Part shown: piece after piece, positions 1-8,499 of the stretch
How positions within the stretch are numbered: the first letter of the stretch is position 1
Layout: each line of letters starts with the position of its first letter
Assembly (NCBI GenBank): GCA_963832785.1
Contig: CAWHVF010000005.1
Coordinates: forward strand, 2,170,001 to 2,234,000
Direction: 5' to 3'
Source of the DNA: CAWBRT01 sp963832785
GTDB lineage: Bacteria > Acidobacteriota > Terriglobia > Terriglobales > Acidobacteriaceae
DNA length: 64,000 nt
Notes under the pieces: model-generated
Databases searched by the model: none
The model's input: the letters and a program-made list of their open reading frames with translations, nothing else
Told to the model about the DNA's origin: nothing
Made by a program: the position numbers and the translations under genes

Positions 1-56
1 AGGTAAGCCTGTGAACAGAGCCGGGAAACATTCTCCCAATTGATGGCGGAGGGTAT

Positions 57-1526
57 ATGGGCACTACCAAAGCAGCAGTTGAACCGCCGGCGAAAGGGCC
101 GGCAGAAGCAAAGAAAAACAAGGCGCTTAAATGGGGCGTCCCGATAGCTCTTGGACTAGTGGTGTGGCTGATTCCCGTACCCGCCGGGTTGAGCGTGAAC
201 GCCTGGCGGTACTTCGCTTTGTTTATCGCCGTTATCGCCGCCCTGATTACCGAACCGCTGCCCGGCGCGGTAATTGGCTTTACGGGTATTGCCTTCTGCG
301 GCGCGCTGCGGCTGGTGGGAACCAAACCCAGCGAAGGACTCAGTTGGGCCCTCTCCGGCTTTGCCAACAGTACGGTGTGGCTCATCTACGCCGCCTCGCT
401 GTTCGCTCTCGGCTACCAGGTCACCGGGCTGGGACGCCGAATCGCCCTGGCTCTGGTACATAAGCTTGGCCACCGGACGCTCGGCCTCGGCTATGCAATC
501 GCGATCTCAGATATGATCCTGGCGCCCTTTACCTCCTCCAACACGGCGCGCGCCAGCAGCACCTTCCCGATTTTTACCAGTATCCCGCCGCTCTATGGCT
601 CGTATCCGAACCAAAACCCGCGCAAGATTGGCTCATACATAATGTGGGTGGCCTTTGCCACGCAGTGCGTCTCCAGCACGGTCTTCCTTACGGCCCTGGC
701 GCCCAACGTGCTCGCGGTCGAACTCACCCGCAAGATAGCCAATATTGACATCTCCTGGACCTCATGGTTCCTGGGCATCCTGCCCGTAGGCATCCTTCTG
801 TTCCTGGCTGTGCCATTGCTCAGCTACATCATTTATCCGCCCGAGTTGAAGCGCGGCGACGAGGTGGCGAAATGGGCTGGGGCACAGTTGAAGGAAATGG
901 GCCCGATTTCCATGGGCGAAAAGAAGATGGGAGTCCTGGCGCTGCTGGCTCTGATTGCCTGGATAGCAGCCACGAAGTGGCTAGATCCAACCATGACCGC
1001 CATGGTGGTCTGCGCCCTGATGATGCTGACCGGCGTCATCACTTGGAACGACATAGCCGGCAGCAAGATGGCTTGGACCAACCTGACCTGGCTGGCCACC
1101 CTGGTCACCATGGCCGATGGCTTGGCACGCGTCGGTTTCCTCAAATGGTTCGCTGCGGTCAGCGCCAAGGCGCTGTCGGGTGTCTCGGTCACGGTCATGA
1201 TTGTGGGTGTGATCGCCATCTTCTTCCTCGTGCACTATTTCTTCGCCAGCCTGAGCGCCCACACCACGGCGCTGATGCCGGTGTTCCTGGCCATGATGAT
1301 GACCCTTCCGGGACTGCCGATGAAACCCGTGGTGATGGTGATTGGCTACACCCTGGGTTTGATGGGGGTGATCACACCGTACGCCACCGGACCGGCGCCC
1401 ATGTACTACGGCACCGGGTACATCAAGTCGAAAGATTTTTGGCGGCTTGGTTTCATCTTCGGCATGTTCTTTTTGGGCGCTTTGCTCTGCATAGAGTTGC
1501 CGCTGGCCCTCAGGTTCATGCGTTAA
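57..1526 (+). CDS. DASS-family sodium/di(tri)carboxylate symporter
   Basis: Inner-membrane symporter of the divalent anion:Na+ symporter family (SLC13/CitT-like), expected to import dicarboxylates such as malate, 2-oxoglutarate or succinate. The 489-residue protein has a hydrophilic Lys/Ala-rich N-terminus (about 1-25) followed by many hydrophobic segments. Two family-typical motifs are visible: SSNTARASS near residue 160 and SAHTTALMP near residue 400, which match the paired SNT-type substrate and Na+ binding loops, and GPAPMYYGTGYI near the C-terminus. A GGAGGG stretch lies 3 nt before the ATG. It precedes a CoA-transferase and an HMG-CoA-lyase-type gene on the same strand, so its substrate may be the acid activated by those enzymes; this is inference. 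Family assignment is firm, substrate is not. Confidence 0.88.
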   Translation: MGTTKAAVEPPAKGPAEAKKNKALKWGVPIALGLVVWLIPVPAGLSVNAWRYFALFIAVIAALITEPLPGAVIGFTGIAFCGALRLVGTKPSEGLSWALSGFANSTVWLIYAASLFALGYQVTGLGRRIALALVHKLGHRTLGLGYAIAISDMILAPFTSSNTARASSTFPIFTSIPPLYGSYPNQNPRKIGSYIMWVAFATQCVSSTVFLTALAPNVLAVELTRKIANIDISWTSWFLGILPVGILLFLAVPLLSYIIYPPELKRGDEVAKWAGAQLKEMGPISMGEKKMGVLALLALIAWIAATKWLDPTMTAMVVCALMMLTGVITWNDIAGSKMAWTNLTWLATLVTMADGLARVGFLKWFAAVSAKALSGVSVTVMIVGVIAIFFLVHYFFASLSAHTTALMPVFLAMMMTLPGLPMKPVVMVIGYTLGLMGVITPYATGPAPMYYGTGYIKSKDFWRLGFIFGMFFLGALLCIELPLALRFMR

Positions 1527-1579
1527 TTGGTGTTGAGCTGTTGGCGCGCATCGGGGCGCGGCTTTACACAAAAATACAA

Positions 1580-1627
1580 ATGCCCCACCTTAGCGCCAAA
1601 AAACCGCGCGGCGCGAAGGTGGGGCAT
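1580..1627. repeat. Long palindromic hairpin repeat
   Basis: ATGCCCCACCTT (1580-1591) pairs perfectly with AAGGTGGGGCAT (1616-1627). After one A/G mismatch, GCGCC (1593-1597) pairs with GGCGC (1610-1614), giving an 18-position stem. It sits in the 209-bp gap after the DASS gene and could stop transcription or be a member of an intergenic palindrome family. No T-tract follows on either strand. Confidence 0.7.
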
Positions 1628-1735
1628 CCGTGCCCTTCGTGGATGCCGCCAGCATTCGCGAACCGCATTAGTCTCGGTTATCGAGATACGCCCACTATAA
1701 AATCGTTCTAATATCTCAAGCAGGACAATGTCATC

Positions 1736-2938
1736 ATGCAAAACCTGAACGCCGCCGCCTTGCAGGGGCTGAAGATCATCGAACTGGGGCAGTTGATTGC
1801 CGGCCCTTTCGCCGCCAAGCTGTTGGGGGAGTTCGGCGCCGAGATCATCAAGATCGAGCCGCCCGGCGAGGGCGATCCCTTGCGCAAGTGGCGCAAGATA
1901 GAAAATGGAACTTCGCTGTGGTGGCACGTGCAGTCGCGCAACAAGAAGTCGGTTTCGCTCGACCTGAAGTGTCGCGAGGGCCAGGACATCTTGCGCAAGC
2001 TGCTGGCCGGCGCCGATATCCTGATCGAGAACTTCCGTCCCGGAACGCTGGAAAAATGGGGCCTGGGCTGGGAGCAATTGTCGCAGCTCAATCCGAGGCT
2101 GATCATGGTGCGCATCTCCGGTTACGGGCAGAGCGGGCCCTACCGCGATCTGCCGGGGTTTGGCGTGATCGGCGAGGCTATGGGCGGACTGCGCTATATC
2201 AATGGCGAGCCCGGCCGTCCTCCGGTGCGCTGCGGCATCAGCATCGGCGACTCGATATCAGCCCTGTATGCCGTCATCGGCGTGCTGCTGGCGCTGCACC
2301 ATCGCAACCAGCATTCCGGCCGCGGACAGTGCATCGACGTAGCCCTGTACGAGTCCGTCTTCGGCATGATGGAGAGCCTGATACCCGAATACGACTGCTT
2401 CGGCTACGTGCGCGAGCCCAGCGGCAGCGCCCTGCCGGGTATCGCGCCGACCAATGCTTATCTCTGCCGTGACGGAAAGTACGTACTGATCGGCGGCAAC
2501 GGCGACGGCATCTTCAAGCGCCTGATGCACGTCATGGGCCGCGATGATATCGGAAACGCCCCCCGCTTCGCCCACAACGACGGACGCGCCAAGGAAGCAG
2601 CATTCCTCGATGCCACGATTGAGGAATGGACAAAGCAGCACGAACTGAAAGAGATTCTCGACAAGCTGAATGCGGCCGGGGTTCCCGTGGGATTTCCCTA
2701 CACCGCCGCCGATATCGTGGCCGACCCGCATTACCAGGCGCGGCAGATGATACAGACCATCAATTTGCCTTCGGGCAAAACGCTAAAGGTTCCGGCGGTT
2801 CTGCCGAAGCTGAGTGAAACGCCCGGCCAGATCGGCGGCGCCGGTCCGGCACTGGGCGAGCACACCGACGAGGTGCTGGCCGCCATCGGAATCGACGAGG
2901 CGGCGCGCCAATGCCTGCGCGAACGCGGCATCATCTGA
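1736..2938 (+). CDS. Class III (CaiB/BaiF) CoA-transferase
   Basis: Transfers CoA between acyl-CoA and a free carboxylic acid in the cytoplasm. The 400-residue length is typical of the class III family. The start region (LKIIELGQLIAGPFAAKLLG, residues 12-31), the IENFRPGTLEKWGL segment and the block GYGQSGPYRDLPGFG are hallmarks. The conserved active-site Asp is expected at Asp172 in GISIGDSISALYA. The next gene, 27 bp downstream, encodes an HMG-CoA-lyase-type enzyme, so a plausible role is activating a branched hydroxy-dicarboxylic acid (3-hydroxy-3-methylglutarate or citramalate type) with succinyl-CoA before C-C cleavage. That pathway role is inference from context; other members act on carnitine, formate, bile acids or mesaconate. 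Confidence 0.88.
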   Translation: MQNLNAAALQGLKIIELGQLIAGPFAAKLLGEFGAEIIKIEPPGEGDPLRKWRKIENGTSLWWHVQSRNKKSVSLDLKCREGQDILRKLLAGADILIENFRPGTLEKWGLGWEQLSQLNPRLIMVRISGYGQSGPYRDLPGFGVIGEAMGGLRYINGEPGRPPVRCGISIGDSISALYAVIGVLLALHHRNQHSGRGQCIDVALYESVFGMMESLIPEYDCFGYVREPSGSALPGIAPTNAYLCRDGKYVLIGGNGDGIFKRLMHVMGRDDIGNAPRFAHNDGRAKEAAFLDATIEEWTKQHELKEILDKLNAAGVPVGFPYTAADIVADPHYQARQMIQTINLPSGKTLKVPAVLPKLSETPGQIGGAGPALGEHTDEVLAAIGIDEAARQCLRERGII

Positions 2939-2965
2939 AAGGCATGGAACCGGGAAAGGAAATCC

Positions 2966-3937
2966 ATGGAGCCGAAGAGCAAACACCGTTTATTCATCAA
3001 TGAAGTCGCTCCGCGCGATGGCTTTCAGATCGAAGCCAACTTCATTCCCACGGAAGTCAAGATCAAGCTCATCAATGGCCTCAGCCGGACCGGAGTGGCC
3101 ATGATCGAGGCGACCTCGTTTACCTCTCCCAAGGCGATTCCGAGCCTGCGCGATGCCGAAGAGGTGATGCGGGGAATCGACAGAGTTCCCGGGGTGCTTT
3201 ACACCGCGCTGGTTCCGAACGTGAAGGGCTGCGAACGGGCGATTGCCTGCCAGGTAGACGAAGTCAACCTGGTCATGTCCGCCAGCGAGACGCACAACCG
3301 GGCGAACCTGCGCATGAGCTGCGAGCAGTCGCTGGCGCAGTTTGCCGAAATCGTGAAGCTGGCGCAGGCCTCGCCGGTGGCCATCAACGCCTCGCTTTCG
3401 ACCACCTTCGGCTGCCCCTTCGAGGGCTGCATTCCCCCCGAACGGATTCTGCACCTGGTGCGCAGGCTGCTCGATCTCGGCATCCCGGGGGTGACGTTCT
3501 GCGATACCACCGGAATGGCCAATCCGGCGCAGGTGCGGGCGTTGTGCGAAAGCGTGCGTGGGCGCTATCCGACGGTGAAGTTGACCATGCACTTCCATAA
3601 CACGCGCGGCATGGGGCTGGCGAACGTGGTGGCCGCCGTCGAGGCCGGGATGCGGCGCTTCGATTCCTCGCTGGGCGGACTAGGCGGGTGTCCGTACGCG
3701 CCCGGAGCCAGCGGCAACGTCTGCACGGAAGACATGGTACACATGCTCGAACAGATGGGCTACGACACGGGCGTGAACCTGGACGCGCTGCTGGAAGTGG
3801 CGCGCGAACTGCCGGCCATCGTCGGGCATGATGTTCCCGGACAACTGATCAAGGCCGGCAAGTCCGACCGCAAATACCCCAAGCCGGAATGGCTGGAGAG
3901 CGGCGGCGAGCAGGTTACGCTGGCCGGGCCCAAATGA
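2966..3937 (+). CDS. Hydroxymethylglutaryl-CoA lyase-type enzyme
   Basis: DRE-TIM metallolyase of the HMG-CoA lyase family, expected to cleave HMG-CoA to acetoacetate and acetyl-CoA or a related 3-hydroxyacyl-CoA. Visible residues: NEVAPRDGFQ with Arg17/Asp18 (catalytic Arg and metal Asp), metal-binding MHFHNTRG with His209 and His211, and the family signature GLGGCPYAPGASGN with active-site Cys242. Length 323 is slightly longer than usual bacterial lyases (about 300). The start is the ATG after GGGAAAGGAAATCC. Co-directional with the CoA-transferase 27 bp upstream, so the two probably form an operon. Family is firm; the exact substrate (HMG-CoA versus citramalyl-type CoA) cannot be decided from sequence alone. 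Confidence 0.88.
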   Translation: MEPKSKHRLFINEVAPRDGFQIEANFIPTEVKIKLINGLSRTGVAMIEATSFTSPKAIPSLRDAEEVMRGIDRVPGVLYTALVPNVKGCERAIACQVDEVNLVMSASETHNRANLRMSCEQSLAQFAEIVKLAQASPVAINASLSTTFGCPFEGCIPPERILHLVRRLLDLGIPGVTFCDTTGMANPAQVRALCESVRGRYPTVKLTMHFHNTRGMGLANVVAAVEAGMRRFDSSLGGLGGCPYAPGASGNVCTEDMVHMLEQMGYDTGVNLDALLEVARELPAIVGHDVPGQLIKAGKSDRKYPKPEWLESGGEQVTLAGPK

Positions 3938-3943
3938 GGAGAG

Positions 3944-4069
3944 AGGGATCTTGTGTTTGTTATGGCAGAAAGCGACGCAAGATTCCTCGACTCGCGACGC
4001 GAGCGTCATAGACGGAATGACGCTCATCTTTATGGAATACAGCATCTCTGAGCCGGGAATAGCCCGGTG
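3944..4069. repeat. Dispersed intergenic repeat, copy A
   Basis: This stretch matches the reverse complement of 39093-39205. Shared blocks include AGATTCCTCGACTCGCGACG, the flanking GAGCGTC and an AGGGATCTTGTG start, with about 85% identity by eye over some 115 bp. The copy ends in a CCGGGaatagCCCGG hairpin. It lies between convergent genes. Confidence 0.7.
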
Positions 4070-4106
4070 AAATCGCTAACAGAAAAATGGGCTTTCGCGA
4101 AGCCGC

Positions 4107-5057
4107 TCAATGTATGAGCGGCAGCAGCAGGATCACGGCCGACAGCGTTAGCGCGCTGGCCGCCGTGGACAGCAGCAACAGCGCCCCGGCCTCCCGGTTC
4201 CGGGCGTTATAGATAACCGGGAGCAGCACTCCCAGGAATGCGCCGGGGCACGCCATCAGCAGCACCGCGTCGCGCACCAACGGCGTCGGGTAGCGCAACA
4301 TCCAGCCCGCGATTATCAGCGTCCAGACCGGCTGGAGGATCAGCTTCAACACCAATCCGCCGGAGACATTGGCGTCCAGCGCCAGGGACTCGCGCGAGAG
4401 GACCAGGCCGGTGATAAACAGCGATACCCCGGCGGCGGCCTGTCCATAGAAGCCGACCGAGCGCACCCAGACAGCCGGCAAGGTGTAACCCGCCAGCGAA
4501 AGACAAAAGCCGAGCAACGGACCCACCACGATGGGCTTACTGAGCGCCCTGCCAAGCCCGCGGACAAAGCGGCTCAGCTTGCCGCCGGAGTGTCCCTGGG
4601 CGGCGTCGGTTTCCAGCAGCACCAGGGAAAGCGGCGCCATCACCACGTTGCCGCAGACAATGCCGACCGCCACCGTCGAGGTGCTCTCCGGGCCGTAAAG
4701 ACCGATAAATAGCGGCAGCCCCACCGACACCCAGTTGGGCAGGGCCACGCTGAGCGTTATGCCCGCGCTGTCGCCGAGGCTGAACTTGAAGACCTTCAGT
4801 TCCAGCGCCAGGACGACGAAAAAGGTGGAGACCATGGAGAGCGTCAACACCAGGAAAAGCCGGCCGTGCTGTCCCAGCACCTGCCGCGGCGTCTGCGCGG
4901 TGGCCAGGAAGAGCGCGGCGGGCAGAGCGTAGCTCATGAGAAATGTATTGAGCCCGGCGATATTTTTTTTATCTACTATTCCGAGTCGGCCGGCGAAGTA
5001 GCCCAGTCCCAGCCCGAAAAAAATCGGCACCAGCGCATTGGCGATCATGACCGCCAT
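4107..5057 (-). CDS. AEC-family transporter (auxin efflux carrier type)
   Basis: Integral membrane carrier of the AEC family; bacterial members move malate, malonate or other carboxylates. I chose the ATG at 5057 (MAVMIANALVPIFFG) because GGGGAGAACGTC lies just before it and it opens the first membrane segment; the open frame extends 34 codons further without a better ribosome site. The 316-residue protein has about ten hydrophobic segments in two groups of five around a hydrophilic loop near the middle (RGLGRALSKPIVVGPLLG), typical of the family. It is convergent with the CoA-transferase/lyase genes and may handle related acids, but nothing in sequence fixes the substrate. Confidence 0.82.
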   Translation of the reverse strand: MAVMIANALVPIFFGLGLGYFAGRLGIVDKKNIAGLNTFLMSYALPAALFLATAQTPRQVLGQHGRLFLVLTLSMVSTFFVVLALELKVFKFSLGDSAGITLSVALPNWVSVGLPLFIGLYGPESTSTVAVGIVCGNVVMAPLSLVLLETDAAQGHSGGKLSRFVRGLGRALSKPIVVGPLLGFCLSLAGYTLPAVWVRSVGFYGQAAAGVSLFITGLVLSRESLALDANVSGGLVLKLILQPVWTLIIAGWMLRYPTPLVRDAVLLMACPGAFLGVLLPVIYNARNREAGALLLLSTAASALTLSAVILLLPLIH

Positions 5058-5321
5058 GACGTTCTCCCCAATGACATCTTGTCCTCTTGCCGCAAGTCTC
5101 ACGTCCTGCGCGCCCAGTAAGCTGCTGAAAAACAGGTTGCAAGCGGGTTGAGCGTACAAGCTCTCGCGCGCTGCTCTTGCGCTACCCGCAGCGCCTGGCT
5201 TGTTGCCTGCGCGCGTTTTTCAGCAGCCCGGCAAACGGATTGACGCACGAATCCGTTACAATTTCCTCTTGTGTGCCGGAGCGCAAGCCGCTTCGGTGTT
5301 TTTAGCACGAAAGGAGCAACA

Positions 5322-6290
5322 GTGAAAGCCATACAGATCAAGGAATGTGGCGGCCCTGAGGTAATGGCCGTGGTCGATCTCCCAGTTCCCAAGCCCAAGG
5401 CCAACGAAGCCCTGGTGAAGATCAAGGCGGCCGGCGTGAATTACATCGACGTGTATGTGCGCGAGGGCACGTATCGTCCGACGCTGCCTCTGGTGCTCGG
5501 CCAGGAAGCGGCGGGCACGGTCACCGAGGTGGGCGCGGAGGTCACGACGGTGAAGCCCGGCGAGCGGGTCGCTTACCGCGGGGTTCAGGGCAGTTATGCC
5601 GAATATGCCGCCGTGCCGGCCGGCCACCTGGTTCGCATTCCGGAGGGCATCAGCGAAGAGCAGGCGGCGGCGGCCATGCTGCAAGGCATGACCGCTCACT
5701 ACCTGGTTCACAGCACCTACCCGCTGAAGCGCGGCGAAACCGCCCTCATTCATGCTGCCGCCGGCGGCGTCGGCCTGCTGCTGGTGCAGATGGCGCACCA
5801 GATCGGCGCGCGCGTGATCGGAACTGCCTCGACCGAGGAAAAGGCCAAGCTGGCGCGCGAGGCTGGCGCCGACGATGTCATCATCTATACCAAGATCGAT
5901 TTCGAGGCCGAGACCAAGCGGCTGATGAACAATAAGGGAGTCGACGTCATCTACGACTCGGTAGGCAAGACTACTTTCGAAAAAGGCCTGAACCTGCTGC
6001 GTCCGCGCGGCTACATGGTGAGTTTTGGCGCGTCCAGCGGCGCGCCGGCGCCGCTCGAACTGGGCACGCTGGTCGCCAAAGGCTCGCTGTTTGTCACCCG
6101 CCCCAGCCTGCAGCACTACACCGCCACCCGCCAGGAGACGGAAGAGCGCGCCAGCGCCATATTCGGAATGATCAAGGCGGGAAAGCTGAAGCTCAGGATT
6201 GAGCGCAGTTATCCGCTGGAGCAGGCCGTGCAGGCGCATCGCGACCTGCAGTCGCGCAAGACCACCGGAAAGCTGCTGCTGATCCCATAG
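5322..6290 (+). CDS. NAD(P)H:quinone oxidoreductase, MDR superfamily
   Basis: Medium-chain dehydrogenase/reductase of the quinone-oxidoreductase (QOR) type, a soluble NADPH-dependent enzyme acting on quinones or enones. The 322-residue protein has the N-terminal GroES-like catalytic domain (VNYIDVYVREGTY, LGQEAAGTVTEVG) and a Rossmann domain with HAAAGGVGLLLVQMA. It lacks the structural-zinc Cys cluster of alcohol dehydrogenases. The GTG at 5322 is preferred over the upstream ATG at 5271 because AAGGAG lies 5 nt before it and MKAIQIKECGGPE is the normal family start. A hairpin terminator follows about 105 bp downstream, so the gene is probably monocistronic. Confidence 0.9.
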   Translation: MKAIQIKECGGPEVMAVVDLPVPKPKANEALVKIKAAGVNYIDVYVREGTYRPTLPLVLGQEAAGTVTEVGAEVTTVKPGERVAYRGVQGSYAEYAAVPAGHLVRIPEGISEEQAAAAMLQGMTAHYLVHSTYPLKRGETALIHAAAGGVGLLLVQMAHQIGARVIGTASTEEKAKLAREAGADDVIIYTKIDFEAETKRLMNNKGVDVIYDSVGKTTFEKGLNLLRPRGYMVSFGASSGAPAPLELGTLVAKGSLFVTRPSLQHYTATRQETEERASAIFGMIKAGKLKLRIERSYPLEQAVQAHRDLQSRKTTGKLLLIP

Positions 6291-6395
6291 CGGGCAGTAG
6301 CACTGCCACCCCTGGCGGCGGGCCATTTCGCGAGCCGCAAAGCCTGCTGCCCGGGAAACAGCTCTGGGAGCCGGCCGCAACCGAGAAAAATCGAG

Positions 6396-6430
6396 CCCCG
6401 TTTGTCGCGGTGCGACAGGCGGGGTTTTTT
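6396..6430 (+). terminator. Intrinsic terminator after quinone oxidoreductase
   Basis: CCCCG (6396-6400) pairs with CGGGG (6420-6424), and an inner TGTCGC/GCGACA stem closes a short GGT loop. TTTTTT follows at 6425-6430. This is a textbook plus-strand terminator and insulates the tetR/efflux cluster. Confidence 0.85.
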
Positions 6431-6527
6431 ATTCGTTTGATTTCGTTACCGAGCCGGCCGACGAGGGCGGCGGCGCTACTCTTTGTCACTCCCGCCGGGA
6501 ATCCGATTGCTTCCCTCAATCATCCAA

Positions 6528-6545
6528 TGTAAGCGGTTACTTACA
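6528..6545. promoter_or_regulatory. Palindromic operator candidate at tetR start codon
   Basis: TGTAAG-CGGTTA-CTTACA is a perfect 6-bp inverted repeat with a 6-nt spacer, and its last A is the first base of the TetR ATG. The size and position suit a TetR-family autoregulatory operator; this function is inferred. Confidence 0.55.
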
Positions 6546-7228
6546 TGCGACTGGCAGCCCAGCATCGGCGCGAGCAATTGATCAAGACCGCCATGCGGCT
6601 GTTTTCCGAGCAGGGCTTCCATGGCACCACCACGCGCGAGATCGCCGAAGCCGCCGGGGTGAACGAAGCCATCATCTTCCGCCATTTCGCCAGCAAGGAA
6701 GAGCTCTATTGGGCGGTGGTCAGCGACCGCATCCACGGCTCCGGCCGCAAGCAGAAGATTGAGGAATATCTGGCTTCCGGCCGGAGCGACGCCGAGGTGC
6801 TGGCCGGAATCGCTGAAACCATGCTGCTGCGCACGCACGAAGATGCGGCACTGACGCGCTTGCTGCTGTTCAGCGCCCTGCGCAGCGCCGAGCTTTCCGA
6901 CCGGTTCTTTCGCACCTATATCAGCGAGTGCTACGAGCTGTTGTCGAACTACATCAAGGCCGGCATCGAGCGCGGTCGCTTTCGGCGGGTAGACCCGTTG
7001 ATTGCCGCCCGCGGCTTTCTCGGCATGGTCATGTACCACATCATGGTGCAGGAGATTTTCGGCGGCGAACGGCACCAGAGCTTTGATCCCCAGGCGGTGG
7101 CCAGGCAATTGGCTGAGATCTGGCTGAACGGAATTGCAGCCCCGCCGGCAAAGCGTTCCGCTCGGCCCGGCAACGGCCGTTCGCGGCAATCGGCGGGCGC
7201 AAAAGAATTGGTCAGCAGCCGTGCTTGA
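6545..7228 (+). CDS. TetR/AcrR-family transcriptional regulator
   Basis: 227-residue DNA-binding regulator. Residues about 10-56 form the TetR N-terminal helix-turn-helix (LFSEQGFHGTTTREIAEAAG, then NEAIIFRHFASKEELY). The rest is the helical ligand/dimerisation domain, ending in a basic, low-complexity tail. It is the first gene of a six-gene efflux cluster and its stop nearly touches the RND adaptor gene, so it probably represses this cluster and releases it on binding a drug or metabolite (inference). There is no Shine-Dalgarno before the ATG; the palindrome occupies that place, so translation may be leaderless or start at a later codon. Confidence 0.9.
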   Translation: MRLAAQHRREQLIKTAMRLFSEQGFHGTTTREIAEAAGVNEAIIFRHFASKEELYWAVVSDRIHGSGRKQKIEEYLASGRSDAEVLAGIAETMLLRTHEDAALTRLLLFSALRSAELSDRFFRTYISECYELLSNYIKAGIERGRFRRVDPLIAARGFLGMVMYHIMVQEIFGGERHQSFDPQAVARQLAEIWLNGIAAPPAKRSARPGNGRSRQSAGAKELVSSRA

Positions 7229-7260
7229 GGAAAATGTCATCCCCACGAAAGGCAAGTGAA

Positions 7261-8499
7261 ATGACCACATTTTGGCATCGGCTATGGCGGCGCAAGGGTT
7301 GGGTGGGCCTTGCAGCCCTGCTCATGGGGTTGCTGGCCGCCGCGGCTTGCGGAAAGCAGAACCAGAACGCGGTGCATGCCGAGGCCCCGCCGGCGCCTTC
7401 GGTGACGGTGGCCGTGGCCGGGCAGCAGCCGATTCCCATCGAGATCGACGCCATCGGCAACGCCCAGCCGTACCGCACCGTGCAGGTCAAGTCCATGGTC
7501 GATGGCCAGATTGCCAAGGTGCTGCTGAAGCAGGGCGAGGACGTGCGCGCCGGGCAACTGCTGTTCCAGCTCGACAAGCGGCCCTTCGAGGCGGCGCTCA
7601 ATCAGGCCAAGGGACAACTGGCAAAGGACGAGGCCAACCTGTGGAACAGCCGCGCGCAGGCCAATCGCAACAATGCGCTGCAGAAGGCGGGCGTGGTCGC
7701 CCAGGCGGTGGCGCAGCAGCTTGAGGCGCAGGCGCGCGCCGATGCCGCCTCGGTTCAGGCCGATCAGGCGGCAGTCCAGACCGCCGAGGTGAACCTGGGC
7801 TACACCGATATCCGCTCGCCCATCGACGCCCGGGCGGGCGCCATCCTAGTGAACCTCGGCAACCTGGTCAAAGCCAACGACACCACTGCGCTGGCCACGC
7901 TGAACCAGATCGAGCCGATCTACGTGCAATTCAATATCCCGGAGGCGCAACTGGAGGCGGTGCGCGCCAAGGGAGTAGGCAAGCTGAAGGTGATGGCCGC
8001 CCCGCCGGGCGATCCGGTGCACTCGGCCGGCGTGCTGACTTTCATAAACAACACGGTCGACCAATCCACCGGAACGATCCAGTTGATGGGAACCTTCGTC
8101 AACCGCGACCGCCGGCTGTGGCCGGGCGAGTTTCTGAACGTGCAGCTTGAGCTGGGAATCGATCCGCATGCGGTGGTGGTGCCGGCGACCGCGGTGCAAA
8201 ACGGCCAGCAAGGCAAGTACGTTTACGCGGTGCGGGCGGACGGGACGGCGACGGTGCAGCCGGTGGAGACATCGCGCAACTATGGACAACTGGCGGTGAT
8301 CGACAGCGGCCTGAAGCCGGGCGAGCGCGTGATCGTGGACGGGCAGATCGCGGTGGTGCCCAATAGCAAGGTTAACGTGGTACGCACGGTGGCCCTGGCG
8401 CGGGAGCAGGCGGCTTCGCCGGCTGGCGGAGCCTCGGCGGGCGGGAAGTCCACGGAGAGTGCTTCTATAGCGCCGCAATCTTCGGGGGTTTCGCGGTGA
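7261..8499 (+). CDS. RND efflux periplasmic adaptor (MFP), lipoprotein
   Basis: Membrane-fusion subunit linking an RND pump to an outer-membrane channel. From the ATG at 7261 the protein starts MTTFWHRLWRRKGW, then a hydrophobic stretch ending in LLAAAACGKQ, a convincing lipobox with the Cys as anchor. In-frame TTG 7225 and ATG 7234 are alternatives; AAAGG lies 8 nt before 7261. Order: lipoyl-like half (VKSMVDGQIAKVLLKQGEDV), alpha-helical hairpin rich in Gln/Ala (about 115-180), second lipoyl half (YTDIRSPIDARAGAILVNLG), then beta-barrel and membrane-proximal domains. Resembles MdtA/MexA-type adaptors. It overlaps the pump gene by 4 bp. Confidence 0.9.
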   Translation: MTTFWHRLWRRKGWVGLAALLMGLLAAAACGKQNQNAVHAEAPPAPSVTVAVAGQQPIPIEIDAIGNAQPYRTVQVKSMVDGQIAKVLLKQGEDVRAGQLLFQLDKRPFEAALNQAKGQLAKDEANLWNSRAQANRNNALQKAGVVAQAVAQQLEAQARADAASVQADQAAVQTAEVNLGYTDIRSPIDARAGAILVNLGNLVKANDTTALATLNQIEPIYVQFNIPEAQLEAVRAKGVGKLKVMAAPPGDPVHSAGVLTFINNTVDQSTGTIQLMGTFVNRDRRLWPGEFLNVQLELGIDPHAVVVPATAVQNGQQGKYVYAVRADGTATVQPVETSRNYGQLAVIDSGLKPGERVIVDGQIAVVPNSKVNVVRTVALAREQAASPAGGASAGGKSTESASIAPQSSGVSR

